From positions 2,232,001-2,296,000 of the forward strand of contig NZ_JABMCZ010000001.1 of assembly GCF_013186535.1 (NCBI RefSeq): a stretch of DNA of 64,000 bases, in the 5' to 3' direction. Both the position numbers and the translations under genes were made by a program. This document shows, in pieces, positions 27,403-36,003 of the stretch (the first letter of the stretch is position 1; each line of letters opens with the position of its first letter). A model generated the notes under the pieces. The model saw only the letters and a list, made by a program, of their open reading frames with translations, was not told where the DNA came from and searched no databases. This DNA is from Nocardia terpenica. GTDB taxonomy: Bacteria > Actinomycetota > Actinomycetes > Mycobacteriales > Mycobacteriaceae.

Positions 27403-27566
27403 GCCATCACCCTCGCTCCCACGGCCCCGCCGCGTCATCGGCCCCAGGTCCAGAAACGACTGCCCGCTCGGGTCGTACTCGGGTGCGAGGTCCTACCTCC
27501 GAACGACCCCGAGCTCCGGCCGCGGGGGCGATGCGCGGCGGCGGCCGCGACGGATACCGTCGGCCC

Positions 27567-28799
27567 ATGTCGATCACTCCGTCTCCGCAGCGTCCGTCGG
27601 CGCCACCGTGGCATCAGCGGCTCGGCCTCGGCCATCGGGCGGATACCACGGGCCCGGACGCGATCGATATCGCGATCGCGGTCGCCTGTTTCGTGCTGTT
27701 CACCGGGCCGCTGCTGGTCGGCATCGCGAGCGGCATCGGATCGACCTGGCAGATCGCCGGATTCGGTCTCGCGGCGTCCGCCCCGCTGATCGTCCGGCGC
27801 CGCTGGCCCCTGGTGGTGCTCGCGGTGGTGGCGGCGGTGCTGTGCGCCGCGGCGCTGGCCGATGTGCGGTTCACGCCGTGGGTGAGCAATACCGGCCCGG
27901 CCATCGGTGTCGCCGTGCTGACCCTCGCCGATCGGCGGCCGCGCCGGGAATCCGCGATCGCCACCATTGTCGCGCTGCTCGCCCTCTGCGTCGCCGGGCC
28001 GATCGCGTTCACCCTGTATCAGGATCAGGACCAGGACTTCGTTCAGCCGCTGATCGCCCTGCCCGCGTGGCTGATCGGCGACATGCTGCGCACCCGGCGC
28101 GAGTATCAGCGCAGCCTCGCCGACCAGGAGCGGCAGCGCGCCGCCGAGGCCGAACGCCGAATCCGGGCCGAGGAACGCCTGCGGGTGTCGCGCGACGTGC
28201 ACGACCTGATCTCGCACACGCTGAGCATGGTGGCCGTCCGGTCCGGCGTCGCCCGGCTGCTGCTCGAGGAGAATCCGGGCGAGGTGCGCCGGGCGCTGGG
28301 GACCATCGAGACGGCCAGCCGGTCCGCGCTCACCCAGCTGCGGTCGGTGCTGTCGCAGATCCGCGAACCCGGGCAGCGCGACGAACCCGCCGAGCCGGGC
28401 CTGGCGGAGGTGGCCGAACTGGTGGACGGGCTGCGGCACGATGGGCTCATGGTGGAATATCGGGTGCTCGGGACGCCTGCGGACTGTCCGGCACTGCTGC
28501 AGACCACGGTGTATCGCATCGTGCAGGAGGCGCTGACCAATGTGGTCAAGCACGCGCGCACCGACCGCGCCCGGGTCGAAATCCGGCATACGCCAGGCGA
28601 AGTGACCGCCGTCATCACCGACGACGGTCCGAGCGCCGCCGCGCCCGCCGGAATCGATGTCGGCGGTTCGGGTCTCGGCCTGGAAGGCATGCGGGAGCGG
28701 GTGTCGCTGTTCGGCGGCCGGTTCGAGGCCGGTCCGCGCGCGGCGGGCGGATTCGCCGTGACCGCGAGCCTCCCGATCGATCGGGACCACCATGCCTGA
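27567..28799 (+). CDS. NarL-type sensor histidine kinase
   Basis: A 410-residue membrane kinase. The first 190 residues hold about four to five transmembrane helices with no large outside domain. After a coiled stretch rich in Arg, Glu and Ala comes the HisKA_3 dimerisation domain with the phospho-accepting His in SRDVHDLISHTL. The ATPase domain follows with the N box QEALTNVVKHAR, ITDDGP and GSGLGLEGMRERV. This is the DesK/NarX-like class common in actinobacteria. It overlaps the response regulator gene by eight bases, so the pair is co-transcribed. The signal is probably sensed in or at the membrane; nothing in the sequence names it. Confidence 0.92.
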   Translation: MSITPSPQRPSAPPWHQRLGLGHRADTTGPDAIDIAIAVACFVLFTGPLLVGIASGIGSTWQIAGFGLAASAPLIVRRRWPLVVLAVVAAVLCAAALADVRFTPWVSNTGPAIGVAVLTLADRRPRRESAIATIVALLALCVAGPIAFTLYQDQDQDFVQPLIALPAWLIGDMLRTRREYQRSLADQERQRAAEAERRIRAEERLRVSRDVHDLISHTLSMVAVRSGVARLLLEENPGEVRRALGTIETASRSALTQLRSVLSQIREPGQRDEPAEPGLAEVAELVDGLRHDGLMVEYRVLGTPADCPALLQTTVYRIVQEALTNVVKHARTDRARVEIRHTPGEVTAVITDDGPSAAAPAGIDVGGSGLGLEGMRERVSLFGGRFEAGPRAAGGFAVTASLPIDRDHHA

Positions 28800-29478
28800 C
28801 GCCGCGCCCGACCCGATCCGCGTCCTCATCGCCGACGACGAAGCGTTGGTGCGCGCCGGTTTCCGGGTGCTGGTCGATTCCGCGCCGGATCTCACCGTCG
28901 TCGGCGAGGCCGGTACCGGCGGGGAGGCCGTCCGGTTGACCCGGCAGCTGCGGCCCGATGTCGTCCTGATGGACATTCGGATGCCGGTCATGGACGGCCT
29001 GGAAGCCATGCGGCACATCGCCTCCGACGGCGCCGACGGCCCGCACGTGCTCATCGTGACCACCTTCGATCAGGACGAGCACGTCTTCCGGGCATTGCGC
29101 AGCGGGGCGGGCGGTTTCATCCTCAAGGACTCGCCACCCGAGCAGCTGCTGCACGCCATCCGCGTGGTGGCCGGTGGCGATGCGCTGCTGACGCCGAGCA
29201 TCACCCGCCGGATGATCAGCGCATTCGCCCGCCAGCCGACCGCGCCCGACCCCCGCCCGGACGCCCTCACCGCCCTGACCGACCGGGAGCGAGAAGTGTT
29301 GCGGCACATCGCCGCCGGACGCTCCAATGCCGAGATCGGCACCGCCCTGCACGTCAGCGTCGCCACCGTCAAAACGCACGTCGGCCGCCTGCTCACCAAA
29401 CTCGGGGCCCGCGACCGCGCCCAACTCGTCGTCTTCGCCTACGAGTCCGGCGCGGTGGTACCCGGCGGATCCGGCTGA
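28792..29478 (+). CDS. NarL/FixJ-family response regulator
   Basis: The 228-residue partner of the kinase encoded just upstream. The receiver domain (about 1-125) has the acidic pair ADDE, the phospho-acceptor Asp in VVLMDIRMP and the conserved Lys in FILKDS. The C-terminal LuxR-type helix-turn-helix reads LTDREREVLRHIAAGRSNAE then ATVKTHV. It should bind DNA as a dimer once phosphorylated. The divergent membrane protein/SMP-30 operon is the nearest likely target. The gene converges with the methyltransferase gene, seven bases away. Confidence 0.93.
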   Translation: MPDAAPDPIRVLIADDEALVRAGFRVLVDSAPDLTVVGEAGTGGEAVRLTRQLRPDVVLMDIRMPVMDGLEAMRHIASDGADGPHVLIVTTFDQDEHVFRALRSGAGGFILKDSPPEQLLHAIRVVAGGDALLTPSITRRMISAFARQPTAPDPRPDALTALTDREREVLRHIAAGRSNAEIGTALHVSVATVKTHVGRLLTKLGARDRAQLVVFAYESGAVVPGGSG

Positions 29479-29485
29479 TCCGACC

Positions 29486-30307
29486 TCAGAATTCGAAGCG
29501 GTTCACGACGTCGTAGTTGCGCAGAAACGTCCCGTAGACCAGTCGGCTCAGCACGCGCTGTCGGGCGGAGGGAATCTTCTCGAAGCCCGTCATGGCCGAG
29601 GTGCGCTCGAGCAGGCGCAGCCGCGGATTCCAGCGCTCCAGTGCGCGGGCGTTCGAGATGCCCCAGGTGATAATGCCTTTGGTGAACACCTTCGACAGGC
29701 GCGGGGCTTGCGCCGACAGGGTGTCGAAGAGGAGTTCGCCGCTGGGGAAGCGATCCGTCAGGCGCCCGAGCAGCGCGCGCACCTCGGGCTCGTGCAGATA
29801 CATGAGCAGGCCCTCGGCGACGATCAGGGTGGGCCGGTCGGTCGGGGTCTCCGCCAGCCAGCCCGGGTCCGTGACCGAGGAGCCGATCATTCGGTAGCCG
29901 TCGCGGTCGTGGTACAGCTTGCGCCGCAGCTCGATGACGTTCGGCTGGTCCACGTCGAACCACTGCACGCCCTGCGGCGGATGCAGCCGGAACGCGCGGG
30001 TGTCCATCCCGCATCCCAGATGCAGCACAAGGGCGTTCGGATGGCGGCGGAGAAAGTCGGCGCTCCAGGTGTCCAGGTGGTGAGCGCGCAGCGCGACCGG
30101 CCACTGGTTCAGCCCCGGCCGTATGACGCGGTGCAGGCGGGCCCAGTCGTAGTCGATCCGGTCCACCGCCTCCGCCGCCGCGTCGTCGCCGAGAATCCGT
30201 TGCGGCGAACGGCTTTCGCACGCCCGCAGATACAGCGTACCGAGGTTCGTCCACTGCACCGACCCCCACCGCACGTCACTGAAATCGACCTTGCCCACCT
30301 GTGTCAT
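29486..30307 (-). CDS. SAM-dependent O-methyltransferase, LCM/TcmP type
   Basis: A 273-residue class I methyltransferase of the leucine-carboxyl-methyltransferase group (PPM1/TcmP-like). The SAM-binding motif is LHLGCGMDTRAFRL, followed by the acidic strand WFDVDQPNVIELR and VAEGLLMYL, all typical of this group. Members methylate small carboxylates or polyketide hydroxyls. ATG 30307 overlaps the stop of the GbsR-like regulator by four bases (ATGA), so the two are translated from one message, and the regulator probably controls its own operon and this enzyme. The substrate is unknown. Confidence 0.85.
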   Translation of the reverse strand: MTQVGKVDFSDVRWGSVQWTNLGTLYLRACESRSPQRILGDDAAAEAVDRIDYDWARLHRVIRPGLNQWPVALRAHHLDTWSADFLRRHPNALVLHLGCGMDTRAFRLHPPQGVQWFDVDQPNVIELRRKLYHDRDGYRMIGSSVTDPGWLAETPTDRPTLIVAEGLLMYLHEPEVRALLGRLTDRFPSGELLFDTLSAQAPRLSKVFTKGIITWGISNARALERWNPRLRLLERTSAMTGFEKIPSARQRVLSRLVYGTFLRNYDVVNRFEF

Positions 30308-30774
30308 GACCGTCTCCTGGCTGCGCGGTAGTCGATCCACCGCTGCATGAACTCGTCGCGATAGTCTTGCGCGCAGAACTGGTAGAAGTCCCGGAAGTCC
30401 TGGAGTCGTTCGCGTTGCTCGGCGCGTTCCGCGCCCAGCATCGACAGCCCGAATTCCGCTGTGGCGACGCCCATTTGCATCCGAGCCAGCTGGACATTCA
30501 TCACCGCGGTGAACCCACCCGCCGTGACCCGATAGGTATGCCGCCGCCCCGCACTCGGCAGCCGCTCGAGCAGCCCGCCCTCCTGAAGCTGCCGCGCGGT
30601 CGTGCTGACCGACGCCTTGCTCACCGACAATGCCTCGGCCAGTTCGGGTAACGACTGCTCCGGCGGATCGCAGATCATCAGCCACCCGTAAACCCGCCCC
30701 ATCGTCCGCGACCCACCCAACATCTCGAACAGCAGCCCCATCCGACCCACGAACTCCGCCTCTTCCGGCGACAC
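30304..30774 (-). CDS. GbsR/MarR-family transcription regulator
   Basis: The 156-residue protein has the GbsR layout: FVGRMGLLFEMLGGSRTMGRVYGWLMI at the start, a winged helix-turn-helix with LPELAEALSVSKASVSTTARQL and the wing RRHTYRV, then a helical dimerisation tail with many acidic and aromatic residues. It is translationally coupled to the methyltransferase gene. GbsR proteins usually repress a neighbouring operon and respond to a small ligand such as choline; here the ligand is not known. Confidence 0.85.
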   Translation of the reverse strand: MSPEEAEFVGRMGLLFEMLGGSRTMGRVYGWLMICDPPEQSLPELAEALSVSKASVSTTARQLQEGGLLERLPSAGRRHTYRVTAGGFTAVMNVQLARMQMGVATAEFGLSMLGAERAEQRERLQDFRDFYQFCAQDYRDEFMQRWIDYRAARRRS

Positions 30775-30830
30775 GTAACCTCCACACGCAACGTTCAGTA
30801 CGAACTGAACAAACTATACGCGGCATCCCC

Positions 30831-31133
30831 TCACTCGAGCCAGACCCGCCCCCGAAACCCACCCCGCTCCATAGCCTTATCCGCAGCCACGCGCCGAACA
30901 TCATCGAACGTGAACCCATAGAACTCGGCCATGGCCACCAACACCTCCAGCACATCGGCCGCCTCACCGAGCCGATCGCCGCGGTCGTCGGCGGCACGAA
31001 GCTCGGCCACCTCCTCGAGCAACTTGTCGTGCAAGGCGATTTCGTACGCGGGCGCGTCGAGCACACAGCTGCGCGCCGTACCACCGTTCGCCCGAATGAT
31101 CTCGGGAATCCTGTCTCTCACGAGCTTTCCCAT
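30831..31133 (-). CDS. MazG-like nucleoside triphosphate pyrophosphohydrolase
   Basis: A 100-residue all-helical protein. It begins LVRDRIPEII, typical of the phosphoribosyl-ATP pyrophosphohydrolase-like group, and has the metal-binding acidic pattern KLLEEVAEL followed about 15 residues later by EAADVLEVL (EExxE...ExxD). These small house-cleaning enzymes split a (d)NTP into the monophosphate and pyrophosphate. It is a single gene 56 bases upstream (5') of the GbsR gene on the same strand. A specific nucleotide cannot be assigned. Confidence 0.85.
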   Translation of the reverse strand: MGKLVRDRIPEIIRANGGTARSCVLDAPAYEIALHDKLLEEVAELRAADDRGDRLGEAADVLEVLVAMAEFYGFTFDDVRRVAADKAMERGGFRGRVWLE

Positions 31134-31163
31134 GTGTCGGTCCCTCTCGGCATACTTCGTTTC

Positions 31164-31290
31164 ATGCAGTTCTATCGCGACGAACCGACAGCGCGAACCT
31201 CATGGCGACTCGCGATCCTCATGGGCGTGAACACGCGAACCTACGAGTTCGCGCTGGGCTCGGCGCTGCTCGTCCAGCGCCCGGCCGCGT
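31164..31290 (+). pseudogene. Possible N-terminal fragment of an unidentified gene
   Basis: ATG 31164 opens a frame that starts with YRDEP then SWRLAILMGVNTRTYEFALG, which reads like a real protein N-terminus and recalls the N-terminal segment of some actinobacterial HNH-type endonuclease genes (from memory). After about 35 residues the frame loses protein-like character and runs antisense into rox. If real it is a remnant cut off on its 3' side. There is no good ribosome-binding site. Confidence 0.35.
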
Positions 31291-31395
31291 CGCAGGCGTC
31301 GGCCGCCACGTCGTTGGGGGACAACGACTTTCTGTCCGTGACGTGGCCGAGCGGGCTGGATGGTCGTTTCCGACCGAGCGTTTCGCGGGTGACGG

Positions 31396-32829
31396 TCAGT
31401 CGGCCGCCGTGCCGAACCATCGAGGCAGATGTGCTAGCAGGTTCTGCTGATCGTCGCCGACCCAGGCCACGTGGCCGTCGGGGCGCAGGAGAACGGCGGG
31501 GGCGTCGAGTTCCTCGCTGACATCGACGACGTGGTCGATGCGGTTCGCCCAGCCTGCGATCGAGAGTCGGCCGGTCTGGTCGAGCAGCATGCCGCGGCCC
31601 TCGTGCATCAGGTCGTAGAGGCGGTCCTGCTTCAACTGCACGTCCCGCAGCCTGCGGCCGAGCAGTTCGTGCCCGGCGCCGAAGTCGTAGCGGACACCGA
31701 CGGCGGTGATCTTCTCGATCAGGTATCGGTTCACCTCCTCGAAGTCCATCAGCTCCGACAGCAGTCGGCGGACCGCCTGGTGGTTCGGTTCGGGGGACAT
31801 CAGAACCGCTTGTGCGCGAGTGTTGTTCAGGACGTCGGCGGCCACCGGGTGCCGTTCGGCGTGGTAGCTGTCGAGCAGTCCTTCCGGCGCCCAGCCGTCG
31901 ATCTCGGCGGCCAGTTTCCAGCCGAGGTTGAACGCGTCCTGAATGCCGAGGTTGAGTCCCTGCCCGCCCATCGGGGGATGGATGTGCGCGGCGTCCCCGG
32001 CCAGCAGCACCCGCCCGGTCCGATAGCGCTCGGCCTGGCGGGTGGCATCGCCGAAGCGGGACATCCAGCGCGGCGAGTGCACACCGAAGTCGGTGCCCGC
32101 GGTGACCCGCAGCTGCCGCCGGAACTCTTCGAGAGTCGGTGGGACAGAGCGATCTTCGGCCAGCCCCTCGGCGGGCACGACGACACGATACGTGCCGCCT
32201 CCCCCGGGCACGGGCCCGATGCCGAACCGCTTCTGGGTCTTGCGGACCTCGGCCACCACGGCGGCCACGGTCTCCGGTTCCGCCGTCGCCTCCATCTCGC
32301 CCAGCAGCGTCTCGGCCGTGCTGGGCTCGCCCGGGAAGCCGACGCCGAGCAGCTTGCGCACCGTGCTGCGGCCGCCGTCGCATCCGACCAGGTAGCGCGA
32401 GCGCAGTGCGGTGCCGTCGGCCAGCTCGACGGTCACCGCGCGGTCGTCCTGACTCAACCCGACCACCTCGCAGCCGCGCCGGAGCTCGGCGCCGACCTCG
32501 AGCGCGTGCTCCTCGAGCAGGCGAGCGGTAATGGTCTGCGGGATGCCGAGAACATAGCCGTGCGCGGTGTCCATCCGCTCGGGCGCGGGCTTCTCCATCC
32601 CGGCGAAGAAACCTCCGACCGGATACTTCTTGCCCTCCGCGAGAAACCGCTCCAGCAGCCCGCGCTGCGCCATCACCTCGATGCTGCGCACATGCAGGCC
32701 GAGCGAGCGGACATGCGCGGGCGGCTCCACCTCCCGCTCCAGCACGAGCACGCGCACACCGTGCAGCCGCAGCTCACCGGCCAGCATCAATCCGGTCGGC
32801 CCGCCACCCGCAACGATCACATCGAACAT
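31396..32829 (-). CDS. rox: Rifampicin monooxygenase (FAD-dependent)
   Basis: A 477-residue class A flavoprotein monooxygenase, very like the Nocardia farcinica Rox enzyme that oxidises rifamycins with NADPH and O2 and inactivates them. Motifs: GGGPTGLMLAGEL at the N-terminus (FAD Rossmann), VGCDGGRSTVRKL (DG motif), and GRVLLAGDAAHIHPPMGGQG (GD motif). Segments such as KYPVGGFFAG, DTAHGYVLGIPQ and YHAERHPVAADVLNNTRAQ match Rox better than generic phenol hydroxylases. A 17-bp palindrome about 110 bases upstream resembles the rifamycin-associated element, consistent with rifamycin-induced expression. Orthologue assignment is from remembered sequence, without a search. Confidence 0.85.
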   Translation of the reverse strand: MFDVIVAGGGPTGLMLAGELRLHGVRVLVLEREVEPPAHVRSLGLHVRSIEVMAQRGLLERFLAEGKKYPVGGFFAGMEKPAPERMDTAHGYVLGIPQTITARLLEEHALEVGAELRRGCEVVGLSQDDRAVTVELADGTALRSRYLVGCDGGRSTVRKLLGVGFPGEPSTAETLLGEMEATAEPETVAAVVAEVRKTQKRFGIGPVPGGGGTYRVVVPAEGLAEDRSVPPTLEEFRRQLRVTAGTDFGVHSPRWMSRFGDATRQAERYRTGRVLLAGDAAHIHPPMGGQGLNLGIQDAFNLGWKLAAEIDGWAPEGLLDSYHAERHPVAADVLNNTRAQAVLMSPEPNHQAVRRLLSELMDFEEVNRYLIEKITAVGVRYDFGAGHELLGRRLRDVQLKQDRLYDLMHEGRGMLLDQTGRLSIAGWANRIDHVVDVSEELDAPAVLLRPDGHVAWVGDDQQNLLAHLPRWFGTAAD

Positions 32830-32939
32830 GAACCATCCATTCGCCTAGGTTGTTTTTTCCGACCACGCGCACATGCGTCGCGAATCCCCTGATTTCCGCA
32901 GGTTTCTGGCCCAGGCCGGATATTCTGCGCCACCACCCC

Positions 32940-32956
32940 GGCCTTGCCGCAAGGCC
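32940..32956 (-). promoter_or_regulatory. Rifamycin-associated-element-like palindrome upstream of rox
   Basis: GGCCTTGC-C-GCAAGGCC is a perfect inverted repeat with 8-bp arms, flanked by C runs on both sides (read on the minus strand, G runs around CTTGCGGCAAGG). The published rifamycin-associated element upstream of rifamycin-inactivating genes has the core CTTGCGGCAAGG between G/C runs, as I remember it. Position, 111 bases from the rox start, and orientation fit. Confidence 0.75.
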
Positions 32957-33063
32957 CCCGGTACGTTATATGTTGAAAGGGGAGGGGAATTTCTTTCTTT
33001 TTCGTGGGCTCTCACCACACTCTCGATCGATGGGCGCGCATGCTGCGGGATGCGCCCTGCCTG

Positions 33064-33122
33064 TGCGCCATCGTGACGCCATGGGTATTGAAGTGGCGCC
33101 ACTTTGGCGCTACCGTTGCGCC
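33064..33122 (+). promoter_or_regulatory. Helically phased TGNCGCC-like repeats before the ribbon-helix-helix gene
   Basis: Similar heptamers start at 33064 (TGCGCCA), 33074 (TGACGCC), 33094 (TGGCGCC), 33105 (TGGCGCT) and 33116 (TTGCGCC). Spacings are 10, 20, 11 and 11 bases, so all lie on one face of the helix. The last abuts the ATG of the ribbon-helix-helix gene. Tandem sites at about one turn suit a cooperative autorepressor of that fold; binding is inference. Confidence 0.5.
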
Positions 33123-33620
33123 ATGGATCTCACGCCCTACGTCGACGGTCTTCGGGAGGAGCTGCTGGCGGCGGCCGAGCCGGGGGAGGCGTCCGAGTTG
33201 GCTCGGCGCCTGGTCGCCTCGGTCGCGTCGGCCACCCGGTTGACCATGCTCGATGTGCTGTCGGCGGCCGCGGACGAGATCACCAGGGAGCTGGTGCCCG
33301 GCTCGGTCGAGGTCCGGCTGCGCGACCGCAATCCGCACTTCGTGGTCACCCCCGGCGCGATCGGGGAGGCGGAGGCTGGTGCGGCCCCCGAGGCGCCGGA
33401 TGTGCCCGCGCCCGTGCCCGGCGGGAAGGACGGTGCCGTGTCGCGCATCAACTTTCGCCCGCCGGAACAGCTCAAACAACGCATCGAGGCGGCGGCCGGG
33501 GAGGCGGGACTGTCGGTCAATGCCTGGCTGATCCAAGCGGTCGGGGCGGCCCTCGCCGGTGACCGGCGGACCGGACGAAACGGCGGTCGTACCGGACGCT
33601 TCACCGGCTGGGTCGGCTGA
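33123..33620 (+). CDS. HicB-like ribbon-helix-helix DNA-binding protein
   Basis: A 165-residue protein from ATG 33123. The first 80 residues are helical, with LVASVASATRLTMLDVLSAAADEIT. A Pro/Ala-rich linker follows, then a C-terminal Arc/HicB-type ribbon-helix-helix segment: SRINFRPPEQLKQRIEAAA then EAGLSVNAWLIQAV. The last 20 residues are Gly/Arg-rich (TGRNGGRTGRFTG). This layout is common in actinobacterial genes paired with DUF4097 genes, as here (40 bases downstream). It has an unusual set of phased repeats right before its start codon and probably represses itself. No toxin gene is visible beside it. Confidence 0.7.
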   Translation: MDLTPYVDGLREELLAAAEPGEASELARRLVASVASATRLTMLDVLSAAADEITRELVPGSVEVRLRDRNPHFVVTPGAIGEAEAGAAPEAPDVPAPVPGGKDGAVSRINFRPPEQLKQRIEAAAGEAGLSVNAWLIQAVGAALAGDRRTGRNGGRTGRFTGWVG

Positions 33621-33659
33621 GTCGCCCACGGAAAAGGCTCGAGAGCAAGGGGATTCGTA

Positions 33660-34457
33660 ATGCCACGATTCGATACGCCGAAACCCATCGCGGTCACGGT
33701 CGATGCCTGTAGCGCCGAGGTGCGGCTCGTCGCGAGCGAACGGTCCGACACCGTCGTGCGCATCGAGCCCGTCGATACGGACAACGGCTCGGACGTGACA
33801 GTGGCCGATAAGACGAAGGTCGATTTCTATGCCGATCGGCTGACGGTCACCGTGCCTCCCGCGAGCAGCTGGAAGAAGGTGGGCGAGCGCAGTTCGGTCG
33901 CCGTCACGATCGAATTGCCTACCGACTCCGGCCTGATCGTGAAGCTGACCCAGGCGCGGCTGTACGCCGAGGGCTCGCTCGGGGCGTGCGAGGTGCGTCT
34001 GGAATCGGGCATAGTGCGGCTGGATCGCATCGGCGCGCTGCGGGCGCAGATCACCAACGGCGACATCGCGATCGAGCACATCGCCGGGTCCGCCGAGGCC
34101 GACGGGGTGTCGGGCCCGATCCGGATCGGCACCGCCGCGGGTGATCTGAGACTGAGCACCGTCAACGGCGGCCTCGATCTCGATCGCGCCGACGGCAAGG
34201 TCATCGCGAAGACGGTCGACGGCGCCCTGCGCATCGGCCGATTGAACGGCGGCACAGCGGAATTGATGAACGTCACGGGGAACATCGAGATCGGCATCGG
34301 AGAGGGCACCGCCGCCTGGATCGACGCATACAGCCGAACGGGATCGGTGCGCAGCCACCTCGCAGCACAGGAGGACCCCGGCGAGTTCGACACCACGGTC
34401 CAGGTACTCGCCCGCACCCGAGACGGCGACATCGCCATTCGGCGAGCAACGGCATGA
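33660..34457 (+). CDS. DUF4097-family beta-strand-repeat protein
   Basis: The 265-residue protein is made of short beta-strand repeats in the DUF4097/putative adhesin style, for example ITNGDIAIEHIAGSAEADG, VSGPIRIGTAAGDLRLSTV and NGGLDLDRADGKVIAKTVDG, each about 20 residues with G-D-hydrophobic turns. These form a parallel beta-solenoid. No signal peptide or membrane helix is present, so it should be cytoplasmic. It lies 40 bases downstream of the ribbon-helix-helix gene, likely in one operon. The function of this pair is not known to me. Confidence 0.72.
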   Translation: MPRFDTPKPIAVTVDACSAEVRLVASERSDTVVRIEPVDTDNGSDVTVADKTKVDFYADRLTVTVPPASSWKKVGERSSVAVTIELPTDSGLIVKLTQARLYAEGSLGACEVRLESGIVRLDRIGALRAQITNGDIAIEHIAGSAEADGVSGPIRIGTAAGDLRLSTVNGGLDLDRADGKVIAKTVDGALRIGRLNGGTAELMNVTGNIEIGIGEGTAAWIDAYSRTGSVRSHLAAQEDPGEFDTTVQVLARTRDGDIAIRRATA

Positions 34458-34487
34458 AAGGACGCGACGCCGAGGTTCGGTGAGCGG

Positions 34488-35951
34488 TCAGCGGGGCTCC
34501 GCCGACCGTCGCCAAGCGGCGAGACTCGTATGCAGGTCGTGCAGCGCGGAATACGCCGAGCGGTAGATCTCGTACAGCGGGCGTAATCGGTCGGCGTCCG
34601 GTGCGGGCAGATGGGTCTGTTCGACCTCGACGGTCGCGGCGGCGGCCGACTCGATGTCCGGATAGATTCCTGCGCCGACCGCGCCCAGCAGCGCCGCGCC
34701 CAGGGCCGCGCTGTCGTGCACGCGCAGGCGTTCGACGGGGCGTTCCAGAATGTCGGCGTGGATCTGCGCCCATAGGGGGCTGCGCGCTCCGCCGCCGGAA
34801 AATGTCATGCGGGGCAAGGGATATCCGCACGCCGTCTCGACGGCCTCGAGCACGTGCCGACCCGACATGGCCACACCCCGCAGCACCGCCAGCGACAGGT
34901 CCGCCGTCGAGGTCGCCGAGCTCAGGCCGAGGAAGCTCGCGCGGACGTCGGCATCCCACAGCGGCGCGCGCTCACCCGACAGGTACGGCGTGAAGACGAC
35001 CCCCGGCGATCCCTCGGCCGCGGACTCGAACACCTCCGCGAGGCTCAGCCCACTGACCTGGCTCCACCACCGGACGGCATCCCCACCGGCCTGGGTGGGC
35101 CCGGCGTGCACGTGCAGCCCGCGCCGCGGCGGGAAGCTGACGATGCCCCCGGCTGGATGCGCGCTCTCCGCCGCCCCGGCGACCACCAATGACGTTCCGC
35201 AGCAGATCATTCCGCGGCCGGGCTCGGTCGTCCGCGTGCCGAACACCGCGCTGTAGGCGTCCATGGTGCCGACCGCGACCTCGGTGCCGTCGACCCGGCC
35301 CAGCAGCGTCTCCGGTTCCAGGATCTCGGGCAGCCGGTCGGCGAGCCCGTCGACCAGGGCGACCGCCTCGGGGAGGTAGCCGTTCGGCCCGGCCACGCGC
35401 ACCGCGGCGAGCAGATCCGTCGCGACCCGGCCCGTGAGCTTGGCCGCGACGAAGTCCTTGGGGCCGAGCACCCATCGCGTCCGCGCCCACAGCGACGGAT
35501 GGGTGCGGGCGAACCAGGCCGCGCGAGCGCCCACGAACGAGGCATCGAGGGTGACGGGGGAGCCCCAGATCCGGATCTTGTCCTCGTCGGTGAAGCGCGC
35601 GTCGAGCTCGCCCGCGATCTCGGCGCAGCGCTGGTCCTGCCAGACGATGGCCGGAGCGAGCGGCCGCAGCGAATCATCGGTGAACACATGCGTATTGACC
35701 TGACTGGTCAGGCCGATCGCCCGCATCGACCGCGCGGGCACGGTGGACAGCACCGCGCGCATCCCGGCCGTGCAGCCGTTCCACCAGTCCAGCGGATCCT
35801 GCTCGGCCCACCCCGGCCGCCGCCGATCGATCGGATACGGCGTCGTGTGCGCCGCGACCGGCCGCCCGCCCACGGTGAACGCCACCACCTTGACCGCGGT
35901 GGTGCCCACGTCGATGCCCAGCATGAGATCGTCGGTTGCTGCGTCGCTCAT
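34488..35951 (-). CDS. FGGY-family carbohydrate kinase (xylulokinase-like)
   Basis: A 487-residue sugar kinase. The N-terminal phosphate-1 motif is GIDVGTTAVKVVAF and is followed by GWAEQDPLDWW, typical of xylulokinase/gluconokinase relatives. The C-terminal domain has the FGGY pattern MTFSGGGARSPLWAQIHADIL and GAALLGAVGAG. It should transfer phosphate from ATP to a ketose or polyol. The start is ATG 35951 or the in-frame ATG 35972. The PucR-type regulator gene lies 52 bases upstream on the same strand, which suggests it is controlled by, and co-transcribed with, that regulator. The sugar is unknown. Confidence 0.85.
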   Translation of the reverse strand: MSDAATDDLMLGIDVGTTAVKVVAFTVGGRPVAAHTTPYPIDRRRPGWAEQDPLDWWNGCTAGMRAVLSTVPARSMRAIGLTSQVNTHVFTDDSLRPLAPAIVWQDQRCAEIAGELDARFTDEDKIRIWGSPVTLDASFVGARAAWFARTHPSLWARTRWVLGPKDFVAAKLTGRVATDLLAAVRVAGPNGYLPEAVALVDGLADRLPEILEPETLLGRVDGTEVAVGTMDAYSAVFGTRTTEPGRGMICCGTSLVVAGAAESAHPAGGIVSFPPRRGLHVHAGPTQAGGDAVRWWSQVSGLSLAEVFESAAEGSPGVVFTPYLSGERAPLWDADVRASFLGLSSATSTADLSLAVLRGVAMSGRHVLEAVETACGYPLPRMTFSGGGARSPLWAQIHADILERPVERLRVHDSAALGAALLGAVGAGIYPDIESAAAATVEVEQTHLPAPDADRLRPLYEIYRSAYSALHDLHTSLAAWRRSAEPR

Positions 35952-36003
35952 CGTGGCAGTCAAACATGACACGACTGATCGTTTGCTGAGACAATCCGCA
36001 CGA

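Noticed and set aside
34488..35951. FGGY kinase as proven cargo of the encapsulin
   Set aside because: It is 20 kb away in a separate operon with PucR and has no visible loading peptide; kept only as a low-interest test.
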